A stretch of DNA of 64,000 nt. It comes from Chryseobacterium potabilaquae. Its GTDB lineage: Bacteria; Bacteroidota; Bacteroidia; Flavobacteriales; Weeksellaceae. The stretch covers positions 147,959 through 211,958 of the forward strand of contig NZ_CACVBR010000003.1 of NCBI RefSeq assembly GCF_902728265.1, read 5' to 3'. The translations under genes were made by a program, and so were the position numbers. The number at the start of each line of letters is the position of its first letter. The stretch's first letter is position 1. Positions 46,798 to 55,389 of this stretch are shown piece by piece. Under the pieces are notes generated by a model. It was given only the letters and a program-made list of their open reading frames with translations, searched no databases and was not told the DNA's origin.

Positions 46798-47730
46798 ATG
46801 AAGATCTCTGTAGTGATCCCAGTCTATAATGCTGAAAAATATGTACAAAAAGCCGTAGAGTCAGCATTACAGTTTAGGGAGGTATCCGAAGTCATTTTAA
46901 TTGAAGATAAATCTCCGGATAACGCTTTAGAAGTTTGCCGGATTTTAGCAGAAAAATATGATAAAGTAAAGTTTATCCAGCACCCAGATAAAGAAAATCA
47001 TGGTGCAGGGCCAAGCAGAAATCTGGGAATAGAAAATGCAACCGGAGACTTTATTACATTCCTTGATGCTGATGACTATTATCTTCCAAATCGTTTTGAT
47101 GCGGAAAAAATATTATTTCAAAATCCAGAAGTAGAAGGTGTATATGGCGGACTTGGAGTACACTATTATTCACAAAAAGCAAAAAAACAATATTATACCG
47201 TTTTTGAAGACCGATTATCTACTGTATATAAAGAACATCACCCTAAGGAAGTTTTTCCGGGATTAACTCATATGAGAGGAAGCTTTGGAATTATTACGCT
47301 CAATGCGTTGACTATTAGGAAGAGCTCTTTATTAAGTAAAATGAATATCCTTTTTAAGCCGTTACGATTTCACGAAGATACCGAATTTCTATTCCGCCTT
47401 TCTTATTATCTACATCTTTATCCTGGGATTTTAAATCAACCTATTGCTATGAGAGGAGTGCATGAAGATAATAGAATTACCGATATTGAAACAAAAAAAA
47501 TAAAACCTTCTATTACAAGAGTTTTATTGTGGAATGAGGTCTACAATTGGGCCTATCAAGAAAAAACGATGCGCGAGGATTTTAAAATCCATATTAAAAG
47601 AATGTATTTAAGTTTTGAAATAGCCAATGCCTCATTTTTAAAAAAAATGTCTATGTTAACTAAATTTGCATTAAAAGACAGTAAAATTATAAGTAAAGGA
47701 ATTTACAATATAAATTTCAGACCATTTTAA
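46798..47730 (+). CDS. GT2 glycosyltransferase, paralogue C
   Basis: A 310-residue family-2 enzyme: KISVVIPVYNAEKYVQKAVESALQF, LIEDKSPDNALEVC, HPDKENHGAGPSRNLGIENATGDF, FLDADDYYLPNRF, and later RFHEDTEFLFRLSYYLHLYPG and AMRGVHEDNRIT. It is much closer to paralogue D, the next gene, than to A or B, so C and D are a recent tandem pair. Function is presumably transfer of a repeat-unit sugar. Confidence 0.9.
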   Translation: MKISVVIPVYNAEKYVQKAVESALQFREVSEVILIEDKSPDNALEVCRILAEKYDKVKFIQHPDKENHGAGPSRNLGIENATGDFITFLDADDYYLPNRFDAEKILFQNPEVEGVYGGLGVHYYSQKAKKQYYTVFEDRLSTVYKEHHPKEVFPGLTHMRGSFGIITLNALTIRKSSLLSKMNILFKPLRFHEDTEFLFRLSYYLHLYPGILNQPIAMRGVHEDNRITDIETKKIKPSITRVLLWNEVYNWAYQEKTMREDFKIHIKRMYLSFEIANASFLKKMSMLTKFALKDSKIISKGIYNINFRPF

Positions 47731-47803
47731 ATCAAAAAATAATATACTCGGACAGTAACGTATTTAATTATTAATTTTTAAATTACAACCTTAATCATAA
47801 AAA

Positions 47804-48745
47804 ATGAAAGTCTCTGTAATCATACCTGTATATAATGCCGAAAAATACGTGTCCCATGCTGTAGAATCAGCCTTACAATTTGATGAGGTCTATGAAGTTA
47901 TTTTAATTGAAGACCATTCTCCAGATAATGCTTTACCTATTTGTCAAGCATTATCTGAGAAATATGAAAGAGTAAAATTGTTTCAACATCCGGACAAAGG
48001 GAATCATGGCGCCGGCGCCAGCAGGAATCTAGGATTAGAAAATGCAACAGGAGATTTTATAGCTTTTTTAGATGCGGATGATTATTATTTACCCAATCGC
48101 TTTAATGCTGAGAAGGAATTATTTAAAGACCCTTCTATAGAGGGAGTATATGGAGCTATTGGTGTTCATTATTATACCGAAAAGGCAAAAAAACAATTTT
48201 ATTATATTTTTAAAGACCGTCTTACCACCGTTTACAAAAAACATCCTCCTAAAGAAGTTTTTCCTGGGCAGCTTTACCTGAGAGGAAGCTTTGGGCTTTT
48301 CACTTTGGATGCTCTTACCATTCGAAGAGAATCTTTAAAAAAATTAAATTACTATTTTAAAGCTCATTTAAAACTGCATCAAGATACCGAATTTCTATTA
48401 CGCCTTTCCTATTATTTGGACCTCTATGGAGGAATTATAGATCAACCTATTGCCATGAGAGGGGTTCATGAAAATAATAGAATCACTCAGGTTGATACAA
48501 AAAAAATAGATCCAGCGACTACAAAACTTTTACTTTGGAAAGAAGTAAATAACTGGGCTCAAAATGAAAAAAACCTCTCTCCTGAAATAAAACTTCATAT
48601 TGCCCGAATGTACCAAAGTTTTCAAATTGCTATGGCTCCAATGCTAAAAAAATGGATTCTAGTAACAAAATATTTAATCACAGACTACCATAGTATCAGC
48701 TCGGGGATATATAATATTAATTTTAGAAAAAGATTATTTTTTTAA
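47804..48745 (+). CDS. GT2 glycosyltransferase, paralogue D
   Basis: A 313-residue tandem sister of paralogue C: VSVIIPVYNAEKYVSHAVESALQF, LIEDHSPDNALPIC, HPDKGNHGAGASRNLGLENATGDF, FLDADDYYLPNRF, AMRGVHENNRIT, and the same SSGIYNINFRxx tail. It is the last plus-strand gene before the opposite-strand cassette. Its 3' end overlaps the SGNH gene tail to tail by 12 bases, with no terminator between them. Confidence 0.9.
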   Translation: MKVSVIIPVYNAEKYVSHAVESALQFDEVYEVILIEDHSPDNALPICQALSEKYERVKLFQHPDKGNHGAGASRNLGLENATGDFIAFLDADDYYLPNRFNAEKELFKDPSIEGVYGAIGVHYYTEKAKKQFYYIFKDRLTTVYKKHPPKEVFPGQLYLRGSFGLFTLDALTIRRESLKKLNYYFKAHLKLHQDTEFLLRLSYYLDLYGGIIDQPIAMRGVHENNRITQVDTKKIDPATTKLLLWKEVNNWAQNEKNLSPEIKLHIARMYQSFQIAMAPMLKKWILVTKYLITDYHSISSGIYNINFRKRLFF

Positions 48746-49663
48746 AATGTCTGAATGGACAAAAATAGAATCCGCAATCTGTGTTGTTAATATTTTTCCC
48801 GATTCTTTGTACATATGATTTCCATCTGTATAAATATAATGATCATACCTCTCTGAAAAATCAAAATAATCTATTTTGTTTTTATCTGCTATCTCTCTCA
48901 TTTTAACATTAAAATGAGGATAATAAGAATATTCTAGATCAAGCATTTGTTTTGACACCGGAATTCTCACAAGATAAACAGAACCTTTATCCCTAAGAAA
49001 TTTTATCATTTCCTCTAAATAATGAATTCTATATTGAGATATCTTATGATTCATTATCATAGCTGTATACTCCTTTATTTTTTTTTGCTGCCTTTTGGCA
49101 ATAGTATCAGACTCTATATTTACGGTCACTTCCATCCATCCATTTTTATGCAAATAAGTTTTAGATTTTATGACCTCTTCTCTATCTCTATAAATATTAA
49201 ACCAGCTGCTTGTATAATTCTTTAAAAGATATTCATAATTTGGATTCCAATCATAAAAATACATGTCCGCTAATGGTGATATAGATTCTGGATAGATCTC
49301 CACATTATTATCACTTATTTCAACTGAAATATTCCATGGGCTAACGGTTAAAATAAAAATTCCGTTTTGAGCATGAGGATTTATTTTCTTCTTTAATGCT
49401 TCAAAATAAACCTTTCCATAAGGAGATTCAGCAATATTAAACGCAAAGTTATTGAACTCTCTATTTTTAAATTTTGTGTTTAAAACATCTGGAACAATTG
49501 CCTGTGCTCCTCTAGAGTCACCCAAAATTATATTAGAAGGTTTAGCTCCTGTAAAATGCATATAATTATCATCTGTATTACCATCTGCATACGATCCTAG
49601 AAATAACAAAACTGTTATTACCCCCATAATATAAAGTGATATTTTTAATAAAAAAATCTTCAT
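48734..49663 (-). CDS. Membrane-anchored SGNH-hydrolase-like protein (DltD/AlgX-like role)
   Basis: About 310 residues. One N-terminal hydrophobic anchor (MKIFLLKISLYIMGVITVLLFL) is followed by an extracytoplasmic domain. The SGNH block I ILGDSRGAQ and block V YTDGNHMYKESG (Asp/His) are present. Proteins of this build accompany MBOAT enzymes and finish transfer of an acyl group to a polymer, as in alginate acetylation or D-alanylation. The frame opens at 49705, but the Met at 49663 starts just one base after the MBOAT stop and gives a clean anchor, so I use it. Last gene of the cassette. Confidence 0.8.
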   Translation of the reverse strand: MKIFLLKISLYIMGVITVLLFLGSYADGNTDDNYMHFTGAKPSNIILGDSRGAQAIVPDVLNTKFKNREFNNFAFNIAESPYGKVYFEALKKKINPHAQNGIFILTVSPWNISVEISDNNVEIYPESISPLADMYFYDWNPNYEYLLKNYTSSWFNIYRDREEVIKSKTYLHKNGWMEVTVNIESDTIAKRQQKKIKEYTAMIMNHKISQYRIHYLEEMIKFLRDKGSVYLVRIPVSKQMLDLEYSYYPHFNVKMREIADKNKIDYFDFSERYDHYIYTDGNHMYKESGKILTTQIADSIFVHSDILKK

Positions 49664-49664
49664 A

Positions 49665-51080
49665 TCAGAATTGTTCATAGATAAAGTTACCATTACCAAA
49701 CACACCGAAATACATAATCATGAATATAAGAAAAAGATACAACACCCGTCTCACTATAGGCGTATATCGACTAATTTCAAAACCATGATCCTGATCTTTA
49801 TTTAACCAGTCAATTACAATAAGAATACTTATCAATCCCAAAATTTTAACTTTCACGAATTGTGGAATTGAAAAAAATGAAAAACTAAATATTCTCTCGT
49901 ACATTCCCAACGCATCTGTAAGTGTCGGAGACACAAATAATACAAAAGCAAAACATACGATTAATAAGGTAAGCAAAATATTACCAATCTCTCGAAAAGT
50001 AGGAAGTGGCTTAGAGAGCTTTTTCTTCTTATTTAATTTATCGTTCAAGATTAATGGGATATAATAAACTCCATGAAGTAAGCCAAAAAAGATAAAAGTA
50101 AATCGAGCTCCATGCCATATTCCAATTAAAGTAAAATTTAAAATAATTGCAGCTATTAGCCCTTTCTTTTCATAATCTCTAAATTGTATAATCAAAGGAG
50201 TAAACACATATTCTGTAAGCCAAGATGTAAGTGAAATATGCCATTTACGCCAAAACTCAGCAATATTTTGAGCAAAAAGAGGAAATGCAAAATTTTTAGT
50301 TATTTTAATACCTAAAAGCTTCGCAAAACCAATCGCCATATCAGAATATCCGGAAAAATCTGCATAAATTTCAAATAGAAAAAGAATAATTCCAAAAGCT
50401 ATAGTACCTCCAGAAAGGTGTTCATAATTTTGAAATATATTTTGTGTAATAGGTGTAATACTATTTGCGATCACCAATTTTTTAAAAGCTCCCCAGAGAA
50501 TTTGCCTTGCAGCATCAGCTCCGTTTTCAAAAGTGAAAACTCTTTCTTTTCTCAACTGAGGAAGTAGTAAGCCTCCTTTATCAATAGGTCCGGAAGTCAT
50601 ACTCGGAAAAAAAGCTACGTAATTAAAAAATACCAATATATCATTCTCTGGTTTTAGTTTTTTGTTTTTAATATCCAAAAAATAACTTATTATTCTAAAA
50701 GTATAAAAACTAATACCTAAGGGTAAAATGATATTTAAGGTAAATTTATTATTAATATGAAATAAATCTGCAAAGGAATTAATAAAAAAGTTAAAATATT
50801 TAAAATAAAAAAGTGTTCCTATGGCCAAGATTAGGCCTATATTCAGAAAAAAGCTTTTCTTTTTTCCTTCGGATCCTCCAATTTTAATCCCTAAAAAATA
50901 AGATATTCCTGACGCAGCTATAAGAAGCGCTAAAAATTTCCAATCCCAACATCCATAGAAAAAATAACTAGCTGCTAACAATAAAATATTTTGCTGCTTT
51001 ACATTTCTTTGGAATACAAACCAATAAAGTCCAAAAACCAGGGTGAAAAATAGGATAAAAGCAATCGAAGTAAACTGCAT
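49665..51080 (-). CDS. MBOAT-family membrane O-acyltransferase
   Basis: A 471-residue polytopic protein of the AlgI/DltB/PatA type. The start MQFTSIAFILFFTLVFGLYWFVF, SYFFYGCWDWKFLALL, the FPSMTSGPIDKGGLLLPQL segment and DFSGYSDMAIGFAKLLGI are diagnostic. LIGIWHGARFTFIFFGLLHG carries the catalytic His323. Such enzymes move an acyl group across the inner membrane. With a dedicated ACP upstream, an acyl-ACP rather than acetyl-CoA is a likely donor here (inference). A 26-base gap separates it from the SDR gene. Confidence 0.95.
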   Translation of the reverse strand: MQFTSIAFILFFTLVFGLYWFVFQRNVKQQNILLLAASYFFYGCWDWKFLALLIAASGISYFLGIKIGGSEGKKKSFFLNIGLILAIGTLFYFKYFNFFINSFADLFHINNKFTLNIILPLGISFYTFRIISYFLDIKNKKLKPENDILVFFNYVAFFPSMTSGPIDKGGLLLPQLRKERVFTFENGADAARQILWGAFKKLVIANSITPITQNIFQNYEHLSGGTIAFGIILFLFEIYADFSGYSDMAIGFAKLLGIKITKNFAFPLFAQNIAEFWRKWHISLTSWLTEYVFTPLIIQFRDYEKKGLIAAIILNFTLIGIWHGARFTFIFFGLLHGVYYIPLILNDKLNKKKKLSKPLPTFREIGNILLTLLIVCFAFVLFVSPTLTDALGMYERIFSFSFFSIPQFVKVKILGLISILIVIDWLNKDQDHGFEISRYTPIVRRVLYLFLIFMIMYFGVFGNGNFIYEQF

Positions 51081-51106
51081 TAGTCTTAATTATAATTCAA
51101 ATTATT

Positions 51107-51820
51107 TTAATAATGTGATGCATCCAAAAAAACATGATTCCCATTAAAATGTTTCCCTCCATTTATACATAGATCGATAACATTTGAAATATCCTTACTT
51201 TCTAAGTTTTCTTTCAACGGATAAGCTGAAAGTATCGTTTCTTTCATTCTTTCATCCATATTTTTATGAAAATCAGTAGGAATAAAAGAGGGTGAAATAG
51301 AATTACAGGTAATTCCAAACTTTACATTTTCTACAGCCCAGCTCTTGCTCATCTGAAGTAGGTAAGCTTTATTAGAATTATACACAGAAGTTCCCATTGC
51401 AGGTGAAGCAAGAGAAGAGGAAAGAATATTGATAATCCTGCCTTCTTTTTTTTTGCGAAATACTTTTATACTCTCCTGGGTAATTTGTAACGTAGGTATA
51501 ATATTATTCTGAAAGTCGGTAAGAAATTTATTAGCATCTGTTTTATGAAAATAAGTATCTATAAAAGTCCCATTATAGTAATTATTTATGAGGATATCCG
51601 GATCAAAAACTTCGATTTCTCTCAAAAAAGTACTTAGCTGAGATTCAGAAGTGAAATCTACCTGAAAGGCTTTTGCATTCTTAAATTGAGTCATAATTTC
51701 CTCTGCAGATTCCTGAGAATGGCAATAAGTAAATAATACCTCATACCCTTTTCTCAGTAAAAATAGATTAATTTCCTTACCTATCCCAGATGAACCTCCT
51801 GTCAAAATTACTTTATTCAT
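51107..51820 (-). CDS. FabG-like short-chain dehydrogenase/reductase
   Basis: A 237-residue classical SDR. The cofactor motif is TGGSSGIGKEI, NNYYNG replaces the NNAG turn, and the catalytic Ser precedes YNSNK (NILSSSLASPAMGTSVYNSNKAYLL), giving the Ser-Tyr-Lys triad. Sequence and neighbours suggest reduction of a keto-acyl group on the ACP. It overlaps the MaoC-like gene by 4 bases (ATGA), so the two are translationally coupled. Confidence 0.87.
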   Translation of the reverse strand: MNKVILTGGSSGIGKEINLFLLRKGYEVLFTYCHSQESAEEIMTQFKNAKAFQVDFTSESQLSTFLREIEVFDPDILINNYYNGTFIDTYFHKTDANKFLTDFQNNIIPTLQITQESIKVFRKKKEGRIINILSSSLASPAMGTSVYNSNKAYLLQMSKSWAVENVKFGITCNSISPSFIPTDFHKNMDERMKETILSAYPLKENLESKDISNVIDLCINGGKHFNGNHVFLDASHY

Positions 51821-52215
51821 GATAATTCTTTTATTTGAACTTTTCCTGAAGCAACCGTTTCTTTGTTACTATTAATAAACTTAAATTTAAAAGTATTTAC
51901 TTGTACCGCCTCCGATTGATCATCAACAATCGCCTCAAAATCTAAAACATCATCCAAGTAAACCGGTTTTTTAAAATTAATATTTTGGGTAATAATCATC
52001 ACATCTTCTGTAGGCAAAAGCTCTCCAATAAAGTAAGAAATGAAGCCATTAAGTATATTTCCATGCATTACTTTCGATTTGAACCCCTTATTCTGTGCAA
52101 ACTCCTCATTCACATGTAATGAATTATGATCCTTAAAAAGAGTAATGAACCCGTTATATACATGACTATCAACCTTAAATTGATGCTGAAATTTTTGATT
52201 GAGCTGAAGCTTCAT
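51817..52215 (-). CDS. MaoC-like hot-dog dehydratase/hydratase
   Basis: About 132 residues with the hot-dog fold signature of (R)-specific hydratases. The D-x4-H motif DHNSLHVNEEFAQNKGFKSKVMHG holds the catalytic Asp and His. These enzymes add or remove water at a 3-hydroxyacyl thioester. The frame opens at 52236, but the Met at 52215 (MKLQLNQKFQHQF) forms a TAATG overlap with the ACP stop and fits the family, so it is chosen. It would act on the acyl group carried by the neighbouring ACP. Confidence 0.87.
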   Translation of the reverse strand: MKLQLNQKFQHQFKVDSHVYNGFITLFKDHNSLHVNEEFAQNKGFKSKVMHGNILNGFISYFIGELLPTEDVMIITQNINFKKPVYLDDVLDFEAIVDDQSEAVQVNTFKFKFINSNKETVASGKVQIKELS

Positions 52216-52454
52216 TATTTTTTTGTTACTATACAATCAATCATTTCTCCGACATTTTGCCAACTTTGAATTTCTGAAGAAGTAAATCTTACTCCGAAAT
52301 TTTTCTCTACAGCGACAATTAACTGAATATGTGAAAGAGAATCCCATTCCTCAATATCATCAGCTGTAGTCTCAAAACTCAAAATAATATCTTCATTATC
52401 TAATTCTTCGTGAAAAATTTTGGTGAGTTTAGTTAAAATTTCATTCTTGTCCAT
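52215..52454 (-). CDS. Dedicated acyl carrier protein
   Basis: A 79-residue acidic four-helix ACP. The phosphopantetheine site is Ser39 in EEWDSLSHIQLI. The rest (MDKNEILTKLTKIFHEELDNEDIILSFETTADDI) resembles carrier proteins of polyketide/FkbH systems more than the housekeeping AcpP. It lies 12 bases after the FkbH-like gene and overlaps the MaoC-like gene by one base, so it is clearly dedicated to this cassette. Confidence 0.93.
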   Translation of the reverse strand: MDKNEILTKLTKIFHEELDNEDIILSFETTADDIEEWDSLSHIQLIVAVEKNFGVRFTSSEIQSWQNVGEMIDCIVTKK

Positions 52455-52466
52455 AAAACTATTTTT

Positions 52467-54191
52467 TTATTTATTCGAAATATATACTTGTTTAGATTGA
52501 TAATCTTCCACATCTAATACCCATTTTTCCCCGTGTTCCTTAAAGCCTAACCTTTCATAATGATCTTTTACCATTTGATTTTTTGGAGTGGGTATATATT
52601 CCCCAATAATATATTTAAATTTATTCGCTTTAGCTACATCTACAATAGTATTTAAAGTAAAATCTTCCATTCCTCTCTTTAAAACCCGGCAGCTCATCAA
52701 CCAAGTATCCACGAAAAGAATCTCAGGATTTTTCTTTTCTAGCACCACAACACAAATCAATCCGTTGTCTCCATACTTATCTTCTAATGTAAAAGAAATA
52801 GTATGATGATCATTTGATGTAATTAAGCGCTCAACTTCTTGTTCAGTATATCGTATTGTTCTTAAATTAAACTGATTTGATCTTTGTGTTAATTGTGAAA
52901 CCCTTGGTTTTGAAAAACTATCAAACGTTTTCACTTCAGAAACCATATTCATACTTTTAAGAAAATCTTCCACATTCGTAAAGTTCTCCAATTCAACAGC
53001 TCTTTTCGCTTCAGTCTGATATTGCTTGGTTCTTTCAGCATCATTTTCCGAAAAACTAGCAGTTTCAAAAAGATTCAAACTATATAAATATTCTAAATAT
53101 TCTGCAGGGTCTTCGGGCAATTCCGGAACACATACTTCTGGTAGATTTTCTCGAACAAGATTTCTTTCAAAAGGATTATCATCTAAAAATACCATAGAAT
53201 CAAAACCTATATTGAGTATGCTTTGAATTTGCCTAATATTATCCGCTTTATTCTCCCAGTTAGCAATAAAAACCGCAATATCATCCAACTTTAGAACCAT
53301 ATCAGGATGCTTTTCAAAAGGCTCTTGAGCTTTATCCAGATCATTTTTGCTGCAAACAGCCAATATGACACCTCTTTTTTGCAATGCTTTAACCCATTGT
53401 TGAAACTCCGTAAAAGCTTTCCCAATCCCTAAATTTCCGATCTGAATTTTTTCTAGCCCATCATCTCCAATTATTCCTCCCCAAGTCGTATTATCTAAAT
53501 CTAAGATCAAGCATTTTTTAAACTTCCCTTCTAAAGAAGCCATAATACTTATCATTTGGTGGGCAACTATGGGTAAAACATCTAGCGATAACACCATTTC
53601 CGTATTTACATAAATGCTAGGAGAAAACATAAAATTTCGTCCCCATTTATTTTGAATGGACATCAAATCTGCAATGAAAAAATTATCTTTTTCAATAGCT
53701 AGTTTTGATGATAAAAGGTAATTAAGTTTATTTTGTTGAAAAATAAATGAAGATTCTACTTTGTTTGCAAAACTTCCAAAGACTTGATTGTTAATAATCG
53801 GAAAATTGCAATAGATCACTCTACTTTTTGTTCTATTTTGAATTGTACTGTACAACTCTTCAATATAATCGATTTTGCTCTCCGCAAAGCTTCTCTGAGA
53901 ATCATATGATTTATAAAATAAGCTTAATAATTTATGGGAAGATTCAAAAATGATGGTATAATCAGGATTAAATTCATAGTATTCTGATGTTGGATCAAGA
54001 ATTTGTCTAGAAATTTGCCCAAAATCTGATTCAAAAACTTCGATATTATATCCTTCTTCAATAGCTGCTCCTTTTAATGCTATCGCTAAAAACTGAGTTG
54101 CGGTATCTCCAAGTAAAGCAATTTTTATATTTTTAAGGCCTTCCGTATTTTTTTTTATATTTTTTTTTAATTCCGAAAACTTTTTATACAT
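52467..54191 (-). CDS. FkbH-like HAD-IIIC protein with C-terminal GNAT domain
   Basis: 574 residues in three parts. An N-terminal SGNH/BF1531-like domain (IKIALLGDTATQFLAIALKG, about 20-210) comes first. The HAD-IIIC domain has CLILDLDNTTWGG (Asp231, Asp233), AVCSKND (Cys280) and FLDDNPFERN. The C-terminal part is a GNAT-like domain ending HYERLGFKEHGEKWVLD. FkbH enzymes take the glyceryl group of 1,3-bisphosphoglycerate, hold it on the motif cysteine and pass it to an ACP. All these residues are kept, so glyceryl-ACP formation is plausible. First gene of the minus-strand cassette. Confidence 0.9.
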   Translation of the reverse strand: MYKKFSELKKNIKKNTEGLKNIKIALLGDTATQFLAIALKGAAIEEGYNIEVFESDFGQISRQILDPTSEYYEFNPDYTIIFESSHKLLSLFYKSYDSQRSFAESKIDYIEELYSTIQNRTKSRVIYCNFPIINNQVFGSFANKVESSFIFQQNKLNYLLSSKLAIEKDNFFIADLMSIQNKWGRNFMFSPSIYVNTEMVLSLDVLPIVAHQMISIMASLEGKFKKCLILDLDNTTWGGIIGDDGLEKIQIGNLGIGKAFTEFQQWVKALQKRGVILAVCSKNDLDKAQEPFEKHPDMVLKLDDIAVFIANWENKADNIRQIQSILNIGFDSMVFLDDNPFERNLVRENLPEVCVPELPEDPAEYLEYLYSLNLFETASFSENDAERTKQYQTEAKRAVELENFTNVEDFLKSMNMVSEVKTFDSFSKPRVSQLTQRSNQFNLRTIRYTEQEVERLITSNDHHTISFTLEDKYGDNGLICVVVLEKKNPEILFVDTWLMSCRVLKRGMEDFTLNTIVDVAKANKFKYIIGEYIPTPKNQMVKDHYERLGFKEHGEKWVLDVEDYQSKQVYISNK

Positions 54192-54505
54192 ACCATTGAA
54201 TAGTTTTGTAAAAATATGTTACTTTAAAGATAAATAGATATTCTTCACCTTCCCTTTTCACGAAAATTCGCTATACAATATACTTTATACTTTGGAAACC
54301 CGTATTGTTTTTAAACATGATGTATCCAAATTTTTTAAGATAATTGTATTATATAAACTCCTTTCATTACAACCATTATTATAATAGCCCAATATTTGAA
54401 ATAGCATATTTCATCTATTCCTTCCTTTGGCAAGAAATGGATGAAACATACTATTTATACAAAAGTATAGGAAAGAAAAAATATTTTTAAGAAGATACAT
54501 CAGTT
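54192..54505. other. Intergenic region between the cassette and the methyltransferase
   Basis: 314 AT-rich bases. It should hold the cassette promoter; only near-matches to TAnnTTTG are visible (for example TATCTTTA). TTTCATC (54409-54415) and GATGAAA (54440-54446) form an inverted repeat with a long loop, a weak terminator candidate for the methyltransferase gene. No ORF recognised. Confidence 0.45.
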
Positions 54506-55276
54506 TTATTTTACAAAAACTCCGACATATTTACCTTCAAATTCAACTACTGTTGTTTTAATATTATTTTTTTCACAGAAATCTTGATAAGCAGAATTGT
54601 CACCAATATCATCACTGATAAAAACCCCACCCTCTCTTAAATGTTTATATAATTCATTATAAGCCCAATAACGTCCATTATAGCTCTTATCTGAATCATA
54701 ATGCACAACATCAAAAGTTGAATTTTCTTCAAAAATCTTTGGTAAAGATTCTTTATCAGCAAAACGGAACAACTTCCATGATTTTTTTAGATTATCCGGT
54801 ACCACATAACCTACATATTGATCTCCATCTTGATCTAAATAGGGCATATCTGAACTATATAAAGTTCCTTCTCTATTTTTTAAGGATAACAACATCGCTA
54901 AAGAAGACCATCCATACGCAACCCCTGTTTCTATGACATTTTTTGCATGGGTGAATTCGCAAGCATAATATATCAATTCAAGAGCTCCTGCTCCTCCCAT
55001 CTTAATGGGGCATTCGCTTTCATTTTTTTGAGCTTTTTCCAGAACTTCATCAAAGGTTCTCCTGAACTCTGTAGCATCTTTTCCAAAAAGCTTCATCACG
55101 GCCTCCTGTTGCGAAATAGACTCAGAAGCGGCCCACAGACCGGTTTTCTCTTTACCTTTAAAGGCATTTCCTCTATTAATTGTATTTTTTATTATTTTTC
55201 GGGATAACTCGGGATAAAGGTTGGGCCTTTTAATATATGCTAAAAAAACCTTAGCAACCCTAACAATTTCATTCAT
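54506..55276 (-). CDS. Class I SAM-dependent methyltransferase (Methyltransf_24-like)
   Basis: 256 residues. A helical N-terminus is followed by the SAM-binding strand KNVIETGVAYGWSSLAMLLSL, then LYSSDMPYLDQDGDQYVG, STFDVVHYDSDKSYNGRYWAYNELYKHLREGGVFISDDI. The paired Asp residues after motif II (HYDSDKSY) resemble macrocin-O-methyltransferase-like enzymes, which bind a metal there. Probably methylates a sugar of the surface polymer. It is separated from the ACP cassette by 314 bases and is divergent from the next gene. Confidence 0.85.
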   Translation of the reverse strand: MNEIVRVAKVFLAYIKRPNLYPELSRKIIKNTINRGNAFKGKEKTGLWAASESISQQEAVMKLFGKDATEFRRTFDEVLEKAQKNESECPIKMGGAGALELIYYACEFTHAKNVIETGVAYGWSSLAMLLSLKNREGTLYSSDMPYLDQDGDQYVGYVVPDNLKKSWKLFRFADKESLPKIFEENSTFDVVHYDSDKSYNGRYWAYNELYKHLREGGVFISDDIGDNSAYQDFCEKNNIKTTVVEFEGKYVGVFVK

Positions 55277-55343
55277 TTGTTGTATTTGTAATTTAAAATG
55301 ACTACGTAAAAATAAGATTTTTTATCTAACTTAGTAAAAAAAT

Positions 55344-55351
55344 TATCTTTG
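55344..55351 (+). promoter_or_regulatory. Candidate -7 box (TATCTTTG)
   Basis: Matches TAnnTTTG, 38 bases before the acyltransferase ATG at 55390. TTTA stands where a -33 TTTG would be (19-base spacer). It would restart plus-strand transcription after the inverted block. Confidence 0.5.
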
Positions 55352-55389
55352 TAAAACAATTGAAGAATTTAAATTTAGAATAATACTTT

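Noticed and set aside
46798..48745. Tandem GT2 pair as an assembly or mobile duplication artefact
   Set aside because: The two genes differ throughout at the DNA level and have different flanks, so they are real diverged paralogues.
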